Notes: a model not told the origin generated them from the letters alone. A stretch of 63,605 nt of DNA from Pseudanabaena frigida (GCA_003242085.1 QBML01000041.1:1-63605), one strand, 5' to 3'. Counted from the first letter of the stretch, positions 1 through 9,066 are shown. Program-made: numbers and translations.

Positions 1-21
1 TTTAGTTCCTCACTAACAAAT

Positions 22-51
22 AAAAAGGCTCTCCTCACGGGGAGCTTTTTT
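22..51 (+). terminator. Rho-independent terminator of a gene left of the window
   Basis: A GC-rich stem (AAAGGCTCTCC / GGGGAGCTTT, loop TCAC) is followed by a run of T. No gene precedes it inside the window, so it probably ends a plus-strand gene that lies outside the left edge. Confidence 0.6.
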
Positions 52-85
52 ATTTGTTGTATACATGACTTTATCTGGCATCGCT

Positions 86-176
86 AGGACAAATCAAAAC
101 CCAAACAAATATAGGCGGCGCGAAGCGCCGCCTATATTTGTTTGGGGGTTTCCTAAGCAAAACTTGTATTGCTATC
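86..176. repeat. Hairpin repeat element, family A (partial left end)
   Basis: A 21-bp perfect stem (101-121 with 125-145, loop GAA) has the core GGCGGCGC-GAA-GCGCCGCC. It is flanked by AGGACAAATCAAAACCC on the left and TCCTAAGCAAAACTTG..TTGCTAT on the right. The right flank matches the terminal arm of the complete copy at 4060-4175; the left terminal arm is largely missing. It lies at the 3' side of the minus-strand gene that ends at 181. Confidence 0.8.
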
Positions 177-180
177 TAAT

Positions 181-531
181 TTATTCTCTGGAATCCCAAT
201 ATTTAGTCAAATTATTACCTAGCGCAACTGCCCTAGGACTTGATGCACCAGTCACAACAAATACCGCAATATTTCGATCGGCTAAACAGCGAATTGCGCC
301 ATGGTATCCACCATTAAAACCATAGGCGATCGCACCTCTAGAATTACGGACAACTCCACCGTTTTTAAATCTTTCGGAAATTAATGCATCTTGTGCTCTC
401 CGAACGCAGTCTTCATTGGATAGACTTGTATCTCGCCAGTTTAGTAGCATATTAGGAGCTTCTTGTGCGATCGCACCAACTGGCAAGAGCGTTAAAGCCA
501 TTACAACGGAACCTAATTTAAGTAATTTCAT
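181..531 (-). CDS. Small secreted protein of unknown function
   Basis: 116 residues. The N-terminus is a clear Sec signal peptide (KLLK, a hydrophobic stretch, then a likely AIAQ-E cleavage site near residue 23). The mature part has two cysteines (about 42 and 82), an RRAQDALISERF helix, and a GFNGGYHGAIRC..VFVVTG segment that resembles a small alpha/beta domain, with cysteine spacing that could allow one disulfide bond. I do not recognise the family. The gene stands alone between hairpin repeats, and its 3' end abuts the family A repeat at 86-176. The signal peptide and good reading frame make it a real gene; its function is open. Confidence 0.7.
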   Translation of the reverse strand: MKLLKLGSVVMALTLLPVGAIAQEAPNMLLNWRDTSLSNEDCVRRAQDALISERFKNGGVVRNSRGAIAYGFNGGYHGAIRCLADRNIAVFVVTGASSPRAVALGNNLTKYWDSRE

Positions 532-747
532 AAGTTAATAAGGTGGTTAGATTTTTCTAGTCAAACACTATTACAGATATAAAAGATCCCTTCAAAAGTT
601 CCTGTTTTATCCTATTTTTTTACAAAACTATAGCAATAAATACTAGTCTCAATTAATTTATGGTGATCTGAAATCATTTGTATTTGTTGTATGTAGATAC
701 TTTTGTTGAGAAATAAAGCTCAAAATATTAATGGCGGCACTTCCATA

Positions 748-844
748 TATCGCAATGTAATTTTTGCTTAGGACATAAAACCCAGAAGATGAGTGGCAGC
801 GCTTTGCGCCGCCATTCATCTTCTGGGTTTTGATTTGTATAGCA
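748..844. repeat. Hairpin repeat element, family A (reverse orientation)
   Basis: The stem AAAACCCAGAAGATGAGTGG..(777-802) pairs with 806-831 with two wobble/mismatch positions. The left flank has TTTTGCTTAGGACAT and the right flank has TGATTTGTATAGCA, so it is inverted relative to the copy at 86-176. The middle of the stem differs completely from other copies but still pairs. With 851-910 it fills much of the 532-1005 intergenic stretch, where I see no gene. Confidence 0.75.
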
Positions 845-850
845 TTTGGC

Positions 851-910
851 TAAAGATGGCAGGATCTTAGAGCTAGGATGGGCGGTGCTTCGCGCTGCCC
901 GTCCTAGCTG
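851..910. repeat. Hairpin repeat element, family B
   Basis: The sequence TAAAGATGGCAGGATCTTAG is followed by a stem AGCTAGGATGGGCGG..(871-888) that pairs with 892-909. The leader and stem base are shared with the element at 15207-15261 (TAAAGATGACAGGATTTTAG). It sits right after a family A element, about 100 bp upstream of tldD. Confidence 0.6.
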
Positions 911-1005
911 ATTGATCGCTACCCAGTATTTATCCATAAAGGCGATATTTTTATGCGATAATTAGAAGTCAAATGTGTAGAGAGCTTTTCTTGTGAGCTT
1001 TATAT

Positions 1006-2394
1006 ATGAAGATATGGCAAGTTAAAGATCGAATTTTGAGTTTAGTAAGAAAGTACAAGACTAATGTAGATTTTTTTGCAATTCGTCTAGAGCGATCGCA
1101 AGGTGCAGATATATTTTTACGCAGTGGCAAAGTTGAAACATTGAGTACAGGGATCTCAATCGGCGGTCAAGTCAGAGCCTGTCATAAGGGAGGATGGGGA
1201 TTTGCTAGTTTTAACGATCTCAGTAGTTTAGAGGGAAAACTTCAAGAGGCGATTGCAGCAGCAAAATGGGTTGGTAATGAAGAAACTGTGCTTGCGGCCG
1301 TTGAGCCTGTGCAAGCCAAAGTATCGCTGATTAAAGAAGACTTAGATCGGATTGCACTGGTTGATAAAAAGAATTTGTGCGCGCATTACACAGATATTTT
1401 GCGTTCAGTTTCAGACCGTATATTTAGTACAGCAGTTAGATATGGCGATTGTACGCAACAAGTGATATTCGCCAACACAGAAGGCACGATAATTGAGCAA
1501 GAATGGGCTGATTGGGAAATGCGATGTTCAGCAACAGCTCGAAATGAGGAGATTGTTCAAACTGGTCGAGAAACTTTTGGCTCAAGGCGTTCTTATACAG
1601 ATTTAATGAATTTGGATCGACAAGTAATTGGCGCGGCTCAAAGAGCTGTTACGGCTTTAGATTTACCAACTGTACAAGGTAATACTTACACAGTTGTTAT
1701 CGATCCAATTTTGGCAGGACTATTTGTACATGAAGCTTTTGGCCATCTTTCGGAAGCTGACATGCTCTATGAAAATCCCGATATGCTGGAAACAATGAGC
1801 ATAGGCAGAAAATTTGGTTCAGCAGATTTGCAAATATTTGATGGTGCGGCAACTGCTGACCATCGTGGCAGTTATCTTTATGATGATGAAGGTGTACCTG
1901 CGACTACAACTCAATTAATTGAAGATGGTGTATTAGTTGGAAGGTTGCATTCTCGCGAGACGGCAGGTAAATTGGGCGAAAAAGTTACTGGGAATGCGCG
2001 CTGCTTAGATTATCACTATCCTCCAATTGTACGAATGACTAATACTTGGATTGGACGTGGACAAACCTCAGTTGCAGATCTCTTCAACGATATTCCTGTT
2101 GGAGTCTATGCAAAAAACTGGCAAGGCGGTATGACCAATGGTGAAATGTTTACATTTACTGCAGGGGAAGCTTGGATGATTCGCAATGGCAAAATCGCAG
2201 AGCCAGTAAAAGATGTGACACTTGCAGGAAATGTTTTTGAGACCTTGGAAGATATTGAGGCGATCGGCGATGACTTTTTGTGGGATGAGTCAGGCGGTTG
2301 TGGTAAAGGTGGACAAAGTGGGCTAGCTGTCGGTTGTGGCTCACCTAGCCTGAGGATTAGAAATGCAATCGTGGGAGGTGAATCTCATGGCTAA
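1006..2394 (+). CDS. tldD: TldD-family metalloprotease
   Basis: 462 residues, close to the usual TldD length (about 480 in enterobacteria). The zinc motif HEAFGH is at residues 242-247, followed by a GRKFGSADLQIFD..GSYLYDDEG stretch typical of the family, and the C-terminal region has the TNGEMFTFTAGEAWMIRNGKI strand pattern. TldD proteins pair with PmbA/TldE to make a tubular protease that acts on peptides and modified precursors; no PmbA gene is present here. The gene is preceded by hairpin repeats. Its stop codon overlaps the start of the downstream histidine kinase, so the two are probably co-transcribed. Whether TldD acts alone or with a distant partner cannot be seen. Confidence 0.92.
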   Translation: MKIWQVKDRILSLVRKYKTNVDFFAIRLERSQGADIFLRSGKVETLSTGISIGGQVRACHKGGWGFASFNDLSSLEGKLQEAIAAAKWVGNEETVLAAVEPVQAKVSLIKEDLDRIALVDKKNLCAHYTDILRSVSDRIFSTAVRYGDCTQQVIFANTEGTIIEQEWADWEMRCSATARNEEIVQTGRETFGSRRSYTDLMNLDRQVIGAAQRAVTALDLPTVQGNTYTVVIDPILAGLFVHEAFGHLSEADMLYENPDMLETMSIGRKFGSADLQIFDGAATADHRGSYLYDDEGVPATTTQLIEDGVLVGRLHSRETAGKLGEKVTGNARCLDYHYPPIVRMTNTWIGRGQTSVADLFNDIPVGVYAKNWQGGMTNGEMFTFTAGEAWMIRNGKIAEPVKDVTLAGNVFETLEDIEAIGDDFLWDESGGCGKGGQSGLAVGCGSPSLRIRNAIVGGESHG

Positions 2395-3994
2395 GCTTCG
2401 TACTGAACTCAAAGATGTTAATTTTCAGTTGGTGCAAACGATCGCCGATCAGCAAATAGCTGAAGATCGCTTGAACTTGCAGCTCACTCGATTAAGGTTG
2501 ATGTACGACTTTGTGTCGGCGTTAAATGCGGCTCAATCCGTCAATGAAATTTATCAAATTGCTCTAAATGGAATCTGTTCTGCCTTCCGAACTTCACGGG
2601 CAGCCGTAATTACTACTGACTCTTATCACAATTTAAAATATCAAGAATCTGTTGGTATTAGTCAAATATACAAACGATCTGTCGAGACTTTTTTTGAAGA
2701 TGCATGTCATCAAGTAGAACTAAGATTTCGATCTTTTCCGCACTGTGCAGTGCTGCCTAGCGATCGCAGTTTGCAAAGTATTTGTCAAATCGAAAATATT
2801 GGTGCATTAGCAGTATTCCCCTTAGAGTATGAGCACCGACATTTAGGAGATATTGTTGCGTATTTCGATGCGCCTAGACAATTTACAGAAGAAGAAGTTC
2901 AATTAATGCAGACGATTGTTACCTATGTTGCGATCGCACTGACACGCAAACAGGCAGAACAAGCTCTCAAAGAAAGTCAGCAATTTATTCAAAGGATTGC
3001 CGATACAATTCCGAACATTCTCTATATTTATGATATTGAAGAAAAACGTAATATTTATTGCAATCAGACGATTACCCATATTCTTGGTTATTCTTTATAT
3101 GAAATTCAAGCAATGGGTGAGTCACTACTTCAAATTATCGTTCATCCCGATGATTTTGAGAAAATCCAAGAACATCATAGTTATATCCGCAATCAAAAAC
3201 TAGAAGATTTATTTTTTATTGAATATCGGATGAAGGATGTTCATGGCAAATGGAAATGGTTTTATAGTCAAGAAACCGTTTTTTTATATAACTCCGATGG
3301 TACGGTTAAACAAATAATCGGTGCAGCTTCAGATATTACAGAGTTGAAAGAAGCGGAAGTAAACTTGCAATCATCACTTCTAGAAAAAGAAGTTCTTTTA
3401 AGAGAAGTGCATCATCGCGTTAAAAATAATTTGAGTGTAGTTGATAGCTTGCTATCAATGCAAGCTCGTTATGTAAATGACGAAGAAGCACTAAAAGCTC
3501 TCTCAGATTGTCAGCGGCGTATTCATGCGATGTCACTGATCCATGAACAGTTACATCAATCTCAGGACGTGAGCAAAGTTGATTTTTGTGAGTATCTTCA
3601 GAGATTGGTTGGTAATCTCTATAGTTCTATAAGTTTTAATGCTAGTCAAATTGAATTGAAGTTAGATATTAAGCCAACTCTATTGAATGTTGATACAGCA
3701 ATCTCTATGGGCTTAATCGTAAATGAACTATTAACTAATGCTTTTAAATATGCATTTCCTGATAATAATTTAGGCCTAATTGAGGTGATTTTATATAGTT
3801 CTATGGATGATGATAAGTTGCATTTAATCATTCGCGATAATGGAATTGGTCTTCCTCAAAATATTGATTTTAATGGAACTGCTTCTTTGGGGTTAAGGTT
3901 AGTACGAATTTTGACACAACAACTTAGGGCTAGTTTAGATTTATCCTGCACTATAGGCACAAGTTTTCATTTTACTTTTCAGTCAAGTCTATAG
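2387..3994 (+). CDS. GAF-PAS sensor histidine kinase (HisKA_2/HWE type)
   Basis: I choose the ATG at 2387 because GGAGGTG (2374-2380) precedes it; an upstream ATG at 2363 has no such site. 535 residues. Order: short coiled-coil start, GAF domain (about 30-190), PAS/PAC domain (about 200-325; TIPNILYIYDIEEKRNIY to IIGAASDITELKEAE), HisKA_2 dimerisation/phosphoacceptor segment with HHRVKNN at 342-348, then an HATPase with NELLTNAF (N box) and DNGIGLP (G1). No transmembrane segment, so it is probably cytosolic. The start overlaps the tldD stop by 8 bp, suggesting translational coupling. No response regulator is adjacent, so the output partner is elsewhere. The signal it senses is unknown. Confidence 0.88.
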   Translation: MAKLRTELKDVNFQLVQTIADQQIAEDRLNLQLTRLRLMYDFVSALNAAQSVNEIYQIALNGICSAFRTSRAAVITTDSYHNLKYQESVGISQIYKRSVETFFEDACHQVELRFRSFPHCAVLPSDRSLQSICQIENIGALAVFPLEYEHRHLGDIVAYFDAPRQFTEEEVQLMQTIVTYVAIALTRKQAEQALKESQQFIQRIADTIPNILYIYDIEEKRNIYCNQTITHILGYSLYEIQAMGESLLQIIVHPDDFEKIQEHHSYIRNQKLEDLFFIEYRMKDVHGKWKWFYSQETVFLYNSDGTVKQIIGAASDITELKEAEVNLQSSLLEKEVLLREVHHRVKNNLSVVDSLLSMQARYVNDEEALKALSDCQRRIHAMSLIHEQLHQSQDVSKVDFCEYLQRLVGNLYSSISFNASQIELKLDIKPTLLNVDTAISMGLIVNELLTNAFKYAFPDNNLGLIEVILYSSMDDDKLHLIIRDNGIGLPQNIDFNGTASLGLRLVRILTQQLRASLDLSCTIGTSFHFTFQSSL

Positions 3995-4013
3995 TCGCGT
4001 TATTTAAAATGAA

Positions 4014-4054
4014 AAACCCCAAAGAGAGTTACGCAACCACTCTCTTTGGGGTTT
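4014..4054 (+). terminator. Hairpin terminator after the histidine kinase
   Basis: A perfect 16-bp stem, AAACCCCAAAGAGAGT (4014-4029) with ACTCTCTTTGGGGTTT (4039-4054). It starts 20 bp after the kinase stop. There is no long T tract beyond GTTT, so it may instead be another member of the hairpin repeat set. Confidence 0.6.
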
Positions 4055-4059
4055 GAGGA

Positions 4060-4175
4060 TATAGCAATGCAAGTTTTGCTTAGGACAAATCAAAACCCAA
4101 ATAAATAGAGGCGGCGCGAAGTGCCGCCTCTATTTATTTGGGTTTTATGTCCTAAGCAAAACTTGCATTGCTATA
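4060..4175. repeat. Complete family A hairpin element with terminal inverted repeats
   Basis: This is the best-preserved copy, about 116 bp. Both ends carry TATAGCAATGCAAGTTTTGC and then TTAGGAC in inverted orientation (27-bp arms). Inside are AATCAAAACCC / GGGTTTTAT and a stem AAATAAATAGAGGCGGCGC-GAA-GTGCCGCCTCTATTTATTT. The whole unit can fold as one long hairpin. No reading frame is inside, and no transposase is nearby. It looks like a non-autonomous MITE-like element. Confidence 0.85.
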
Positions 4176-4280
4176 CATATCATTTCGGTAATCGCATCCT
4201 AGCAGACATAATTTGCACACCAAAGTTGAGTAGGATCGATAATAAGTTAAGTTTTCGTCAAGAATTAAAAATAACAACGT

Positions 4281-6881
4281 ATGTTATCAGCCTACCGCGA
4301 CCATGTTGCCGAACGTGCAGCCCAAGGAATTCCCCCTTTGCCTCTCAATGCTCAGCAAGCATCTGCCCTTTGTGAGCTATTGCAAAATCCCCCCGCAGGT
4401 GAGGAAGAATTTTTACTAGCGTTACTACGCGATCGCATTCCTCCTGGTGTAGATCGAGCTGCCTATGTGAAAGCAGGATGGCTGACAGCGATCTCTAAGG
4501 GTGAAAGCGCATCGCCCCTAGTTAGCCCAGCCTATGCGGTGGAATTGCTCGGCACGATGGTTGGTGGCTATAACGTACAGACCCTCATTGATTTGTTAAC
4601 CAATGATGATTTAGGCGACTTGGCAGCAACGGCTCTCAAGAAGACGCTTCTCGTATTTGATGCCTTTAATCAAGTTTTAGAATTATCGAAAACTAACGCC
4701 AGAGCGAAGTCGGTAATCGATTCATGGGCGGCGGCGGAATGGTTTACCTGTCGCCCTGCTTTGTCTGAGACTGTGACCGTGACCGTGTTTAAAGTCACAG
4801 GCGAAATCAATACCGATGATTTCTCTCCTGCTTCTCAAGCTTTCTCGCGTCCTGATATTCCCCTCCATGCTCTCTGTATGTTGGAATCGATGATGCCAAC
4901 GGGATTGAAAAAGATTGCTGAACTTAAGGAAATAGGTCATCCCGTCGCCTTTGTTGGTGATGTGGTGGGAACAGGTTCTTCGCGCAAATCGGCGATTAAC
5001 TCGGTGCTGTGGCACATTGGCAACGATATTCCCTTTATTCCCAACAAGCGATCGGGCGGCGTAATTCTCGGCAGCACGATCGCACCGATCTTCTTTAACA
5101 CTGCCGAAGATGCGGGAGCTTTACCAATTCAGTGTGATGTCACCAAATTGGAAACAGGCGATGTGATTACGATTCATACTCGCGAAGGTAAGATTACCAA
5201 CGCGGCTGGTGAAACTCTATCCACCTTCAGCCTCACTCCCGACACGATCGCCGATGAAGTTCGTGCAGGCGGACGGATTCCGCTCTTAATCGGTCGCAGC
5301 TTAACCGCTAGAACCCGTCAAGCCTTAGGACTCCCTGCCAGTGATGTCTTCATCCTTCCTGCCACTCCCGCCGATACAGGCAAAGGCTACACCCTCGCCC
5401 AAAAGATGGTCGGCAAAGCTTGCGGCGTGGCTGGTGTGCGCCCCTACACTTCCTGCGAACCCTTGATGACCACCGTTGGTTCCCAAGATACAACGGGACC
5501 CATGACTCGCGATGAGTTGCAGGAACTTGCTTGCTTAGGATTTAGCGCTGACTTGGTGATGCAGAGCTTCTGCCACACCGCCGCCTATCCCAAACCCACT
5601 GACATCAAAACCCATAAGGAACTTCCCGACTTCTTCTCCAATCGTGGCGGCGTAGCCCTCCGTCCCAACGATGGCATTATCCATTCTTGGTTAAATAGAA
5701 TGCTCATGCCCGATACTGTCGGTACTGGTGGCGATTCCCATACCCGTTTCCCCTTGGGTATTTCCTTCCCCGCAGGTTCAGGACTAGTCGCCTTCGCCGC
5801 CGCCTTGGGTATCATGCCTCTGGACATGCCTGAATCAGTATTAGTGCGCTTTACAGGTGAATTACAAGCTGGTGTCACCCTCCGCGATGTTGTCAATGCC
5901 ATTCCCTATATTGCGATTCAAAAAGGATTGTTGACCGTCGAGAAGAAGAACAAAAAGAATATCTTCGCAGGTCGGATCATGGAAATTGAAGGCTTGCCCA
6001 ACTTGAAAGTAGAACAAGCCTTTGAACTCACTGATGCTACTGCTGAGCGTTCCTGCTCTGGTAGCACGATCAAGCTCAGTACTGAAACGGTTGCCGAATA
6101 CTTGCGATCGAATGTTGCCCTTATGAAAAACATGATCGCTCGCGGCTACAGCGATGCTAAGACCCTCCTACGCCGTATCGCTAAAATGGAAGAATGGCTG
6201 GCTAATCCTGTCCTCATGGAAGCCGATCCAGATGCGGAATATGCGGAAATCATCGAGATCGATCTCAATGAAATCAAGGAGCCAATTGTCGCCGCACCTA
6301 ACGATCCTGATAATGTGAAGTTGCTCTCAGAAGTAGCAGGCGATCGCGTGGATGAAGTCTTTATCGGTTCTTGCATGACCAATATCGGACATTACCGCGC
6401 CGCCGCCAAGGTTCTCGAAAAGGAAGCCGCCGTCAAAGCGCGCCTCTGGGTCGCACCACCCACGCGCATGGATGAGTTCCAACTCAAAGAAGAAGGAATT
6501 TACAGCACTTTCGGTGTCGCTGGAGCCAGAACAGAAGTCCCTGGATGCTCTCTCTGTATGGGTAATCAAGCGCGTGTTGCCGATGGTGCGACCGTCTTCT
6601 CTACTTCCACTCGCAACTTCAATAATCGCATGGGCAAAGATGCTCAAGTCTATCTCGGTTCGGCGGAACTCGCGGCAGTCTGTGCCTTGCTAGGTAAGAT
6701 TCCGACAGTGGAAGAGTATCAAGCGATCGTCACGAAGAAGATAGATCCTTTTGCCAGTGACCTCTATCGCTATCTGAACTTCGATCAGATTAGCAATTTT
6801 GAAGATCAAGGTCGGGTGATTCCTCTAGATCAAATGCCTCGCATTGAGGACATTTTGGGTATGCCTGTGGGCGCGAAGTAG
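4281..6881 (+). CDS. acnB: Aconitate hydratase B
   Basis: 866 residues, the usual length of bifunctional aconitase B (about 865), which interconverts citrate and isocitrate in the cytosol and in other bacteria also acts on 2-methyl-cis-aconitate. The N-terminal helical HEAT-like domain is followed by the swivel domain (KVTGEINTDDFSPASQA, FVGDVVGTGSSRKSA). The catalytic part carries the 4Fe-4S ligands Cys698 (SCMTNIGH) and Cys756/Cys759 (CSLCMGNQ). The GTGGDSHTRFPLGISFPAGSG motif is intact. It is a stand-alone gene following a MITE-like element, and a terminator follows the stop. Nothing suggests loss of function. Confidence 0.97.
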   Translation: MLSAYRDHVAERAAQGIPPLPLNAQQASALCELLQNPPAGEEEFLLALLRDRIPPGVDRAAYVKAGWLTAISKGESASPLVSPAYAVELLGTMVGGYNVQTLIDLLTNDDLGDLAATALKKTLLVFDAFNQVLELSKTNARAKSVIDSWAAAEWFTCRPALSETVTVTVFKVTGEINTDDFSPASQAFSRPDIPLHALCMLESMMPTGLKKIAELKEIGHPVAFVGDVVGTGSSRKSAINSVLWHIGNDIPFIPNKRSGGVILGSTIAPIFFNTAEDAGALPIQCDVTKLETGDVITIHTREGKITNAAGETLSTFSLTPDTIADEVRAGGRIPLLIGRSLTARTRQALGLPASDVFILPATPADTGKGYTLAQKMVGKACGVAGVRPYTSCEPLMTTVGSQDTTGPMTRDELQELACLGFSADLVMQSFCHTAAYPKPTDIKTHKELPDFFSNRGGVALRPNDGIIHSWLNRMLMPDTVGTGGDSHTRFPLGISFPAGSGLVAFAAALGIMPLDMPESVLVRFTGELQAGVTLRDVVNAIPYIAIQKGLLTVEKKNKKNIFAGRIMEIEGLPNLKVEQAFELTDATAERSCSGSTIKLSTETVAEYLRSNVALMKNMIARGYSDAKTLLRRIAKMEEWLANPVLMEADPDAEYAEIIEIDLNEIKEPIVAAPNDPDNVKLLSEVAGDRVDEVFIGSCMTNIGHYRAAAKVLEKEAAVKARLWVAPPTRMDEFQLKEEGIYSTFGVAGARTEVPGCSLCMGNQARVADGATVFSTSTRNFNNRMGKDAQVYLGSAELAAVCALLGKIPTVEEYQAIVTKKIDPFASDLYRYLNFDQISNFEDQGRVIPLDQMPRIEDILGMPVGAK

Positions 6882-6922
6882 GCTCTAAATTTTGGAGTGG
6901 AATTTTTTCGTATAATGTAATG

Positions 6923-6957
6923 TCAGGATAGTTTCTCAGAAATCATCCTGATTTTTG
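6923..6957 (+). terminator. Rho-independent terminator of acnB
   Basis: TCAGGAT (6923-6929) pairs with ATCCTGA (6945-6951), with further weak pairing inside (GTTTCTCAGAAATC), followed by TTTTT. It lies 40 bp after the acnB stop. Confidence 0.6.
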
Positions 6958-7003
6958 TAGAATAGTGCTTATTCTGTGTAAATAAACTATCAAATGAGGA
7001 CTT

Positions 7004-7306
7004 ATGAAACTAACACCAATTACCGCAATTGTCTCTACATTACTTCTAAATCTCGCTCAAGTTATTCAACCTGCAATGGCACTAAATTTTAACGTTGATT
7101 GTCGTTCACCAGAAGCAGGAATATATACACTGGGATGGGGAACAAGCCGTCTCATAATTCCTAAGAACGGACGTGCCTATATAACTTTCAGAGGAAAAAG
7201 CACAGCTATTGATGGAACTATTTGTAAATCAGGCGACAATATTGGTGTTGTTGTGTTTAGGCAAGATGGAACAGTCTGGGCATATGTAAGAGCAAACGAA
7301 AATTAA
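7004..7306 (+). CDS. Small secreted protein of unknown function
   Basis: 100 residues with a strong signal peptide (KLTPITAIVSTLLLNLAQVIQPAMA, cleavage near residue 27). The start is supported by GAGGAC 6 bp upstream. The mature part is short and beta-rich (GIYTLGWGTSRLIIPKNGRAYITFRGK...VVVFRQDGTVWAYV) with two cysteines that could pair (CRSPEAG and TICKSG). I do not recognise the family. It is monocistronic between the acnB terminator and the Uma2-like gene. Codon use looks like its neighbours. Confidence 0.7.
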   Translation: MKLTPITAIVSTLLLNLAQVIQPAMALNFNVDCRSPEAGIYTLGWGTSRLIIPKNGRAYITFRGKSTAIDGTICKSGDNIGVVVFRQDGTVWAYVRANEN

Positions 7307-7495
7307 TAGATATAGAATAGATCTCATACGCTGAACTATTTGAATTTAGATTCTCTAACTCATCATAATAAATGTGGATTAATACAGTGTAGCGATCGCT
7401 AGTTGTGTGGGATTGGATAGGAGAGCGCTGTTTGATTGATTTTTGAGATCGGCGATCGCTGTTAATATTAAAAAAGTTTTGTAAGGCATAGGGCT

Positions 7496-8053
7496 ATGAC
7501 TATCACAGCAATTAAACCCATAACTATAGACGAGTTTTTGCAATTGCCAGAGACGAAACCTGCCTCTGAATTTATTCATGGACAAATCACACAGAAACCA
7601 ATGCCACAGGGAGAACATAGTCTATTACAAGGTACACTCTGCCAAACTATTAGCCAAATTGCTCAACCAAAGCAAATTGCTCTAGCCTTTCCAGAGTTGC
7701 GCTGTGTTTTTGGTGGATTAGCGATTGTCCCAGATATAGCTGTATTTCGTTGGGAGAGAATCCCTCGCCTGCCCTCAGGGCGCATAGCTAATCGTTTTGA
7801 AGTCTATCCTGATTGGGCAATTGAAATTCTGTCTCCAGATCAAAAATATAAGCAAGTTTTAGGTAAGCTCTTGCACTGTGCAGAATATGGTGCTGAGCTA
7901 GGCTGGTTACTTGATGCAGAGGATGAGAGTATTTTAGTAGTGGATAGCGATCGCCGCGTTAGAGAACTTACAAATAGCGATCGCTTACCAGTTCTTACAG
8001 GGATTGATTTAGATCTAACGGTTGAACAAGTCTTTAGCTGGCTGAGTCTTTAG
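7496..8053 (+). CDS. Uma2 family (DUF820) endonuclease-like protein
   Basis: 185 residues with the typical start of the cyanobacterial Uma2/DUF820 family (ITIDEFLQLPETKPASEFIHGQITQKPMPQGEHSLLQGTL). The PD-(D/E)XK-like core is recognisable: an acidic residue in VPDIAVFRW, then VYPDWAIEILSPDQ, and a later LGWLLDAEDESILV strand. These proteins are abundant in cyanobacteria in many copies; their structure is nuclease-like but their role in the cell is mostly unproven. The gene converges on the FTR1 gene, and the 190 bp upstream (7307-7495) hold only HIP1 sites. Confidence 0.88.
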   Translation: MTITAIKPITIDEFLQLPETKPASEFIHGQITQKPMPQGEHSLLQGTLCQTISQIAQPKQIALAFPELRCVFGGLAIVPDIAVFRWERIPRLPSGRIANRFEVYPDWAIEILSPDQKYKQVLGKLLHCAEYGAELGWLLDAEDESILVVDSDRRVRELTNSDRLPVLTGIDLDLTVEQVFSWLSL

Positions 8054-8101
8054 CTTATTGATTTTGGCGATCGCTGATTATTTGATGAGAAGATTAATTG
8101 G

Positions 8102-9028
8102 TTAATTTTTTATAGTATTTTTGATGGGGTTACCTGTGATGCTTTGGAAGTAGAGGAAACCCGCAGAGGCGAGGAAAGTGAAGTAGCCGATCGCCTGTCC
8201 TAAAAATAAGCGATCGCGGAAGCCAAACATCGCTTTGAGTAGTATTCCTGGAAATTGTTTGTCGGGAAGAATGTCATGAACATCCCAAACTAAACCACCG
8301 AGCAGACAAGAACTCATCTCTGTAGTGGAAGCCGCAGGAAAACAGATAGAAATTTGCGAGAGTTCGGCATAGGCGGCTACAGCCTTGTCGAGATGCCCGA
8401 TCGCACTGATGACTAAACCAGCAACGATGAGTAATAAAAAGACTCCCATCGCCTGAAAGAATACTTTGAGATTGATGCGAATTCCAAACTGAAAGAGCGC
8501 AATCCCGATCGCTACAGCAACGACTAAACCCGCGATCGCGCCGACAATTGGCACAAATCCACCCTGTAACTTTGCCGAGATAAAGATTACTACTTCAAAA
8601 CCTTCGCGTAATACTGCGATGAGAATCAGCGTAAATACTGCCCAACCAGCCGTTTGTTCATTAGCGATCGCCTTGCCAATCTTTCCCTCGATTTCACCCT
8701 TAAGCGCTTTAGCATTCTCGGTCATCCATACCAACATCCAACTCAACATTGCGATCGCGGTGATACCTAAAAGCCCTTGCCACAATTGTCCGTAAAAAGC
8801 GGCTTGGGCTGGGTCAGTGCCTTCAACCTGTTTTAAAAACCAATTTAGCAGTATCCCCACGACAAAACTTGCTAACACACCTGTACCAATGCCGCCAAAC
8901 ACCCAAGGATTGAGCGAACTCCGATTGGCTTTTTTAAGATATGCCATCACAATTCCTACTACAAGGGCAGCTTCTACGCCTTCTCGTAAAGTAATCGCAA
9001 AAATCGGTAATGCTGCACTAAAGTCCAT
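8102..9028 (-). CDS. FTR1 family iron permease
   Basis: 308 residues, about seven transmembrane helices. The two Fe-binding REGxE motifs are present: REGVE at 15-19 in the first helix and REGFE at 141-145 in the fourth. In the family these bind iron during uptake, usually coupled to a multicopper oxidase (Ftr1/Fet3) or to EfeO/EfeB. No such partner is in the window. The last part (about 230-308) carries an extra soluble segment with CLLGGLVWDVHDILPDKQFPG before a final helix, as in other cyanobacterial FTR1 proteins. Inverted repeats lie in the upstream region. Substrate choice is inferred from the family. Confidence 0.9.
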   Translation of the reverse strand: MDFSAALPIFAITLREGVEAALVVGIVMAYLKKANRSSLNPWVFGGIGTGVLASFVVGILLNWFLKQVEGTDPAQAAFYGQLWQGLLGITAIAMLSWMLVWMTENAKALKGEIEGKIGKAIANEQTAGWAVFTLILIAVLREGFEVVIFISAKLQGGFVPIVGAIAGLVVAVAIGIALFQFGIRINLKVFFQAMGVFLLLIVAGLVISAIGHLDKAVAAYAELSQISICFPAASTTEMSSCLLGGLVWDVHDILPDKQFPGILLKAMFGFRDRLFLGQAIGYFTFLASAGFLYFQSITGNPIKNTIKN

Positions 9029-9066
9029 ATTTAAGTTCTCTTTTAATTAATCATTAAAAATCCCAA

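Noticed and set aside
2363-2386. Upstream ATG start of the histidine kinase
   Set aside because: It lies inside tldD with no ribosome site; GGAGGTG before the ATG at 2387 decides the start.
4083-4175. Repeated arrays of hairpins as a CRISPR
   Set aside because: The repeats are single intergenic elements many kb apart with no regular spacers and no cas genes; they are inverted repeats, not direct repeats.
6472-6693. Overlapping frames inside acnB, gltB, TpsA and others
   Set aside because: They are shadows of the real genes, with low-complexity basic or Ser-rich translations and no ribosome site.
7307-7495. tRNA or small RNA in the gap before the Uma2 gene
   Set aside because: No cloverleaf or strong hairpin was found; only HIP1 sites are visible.
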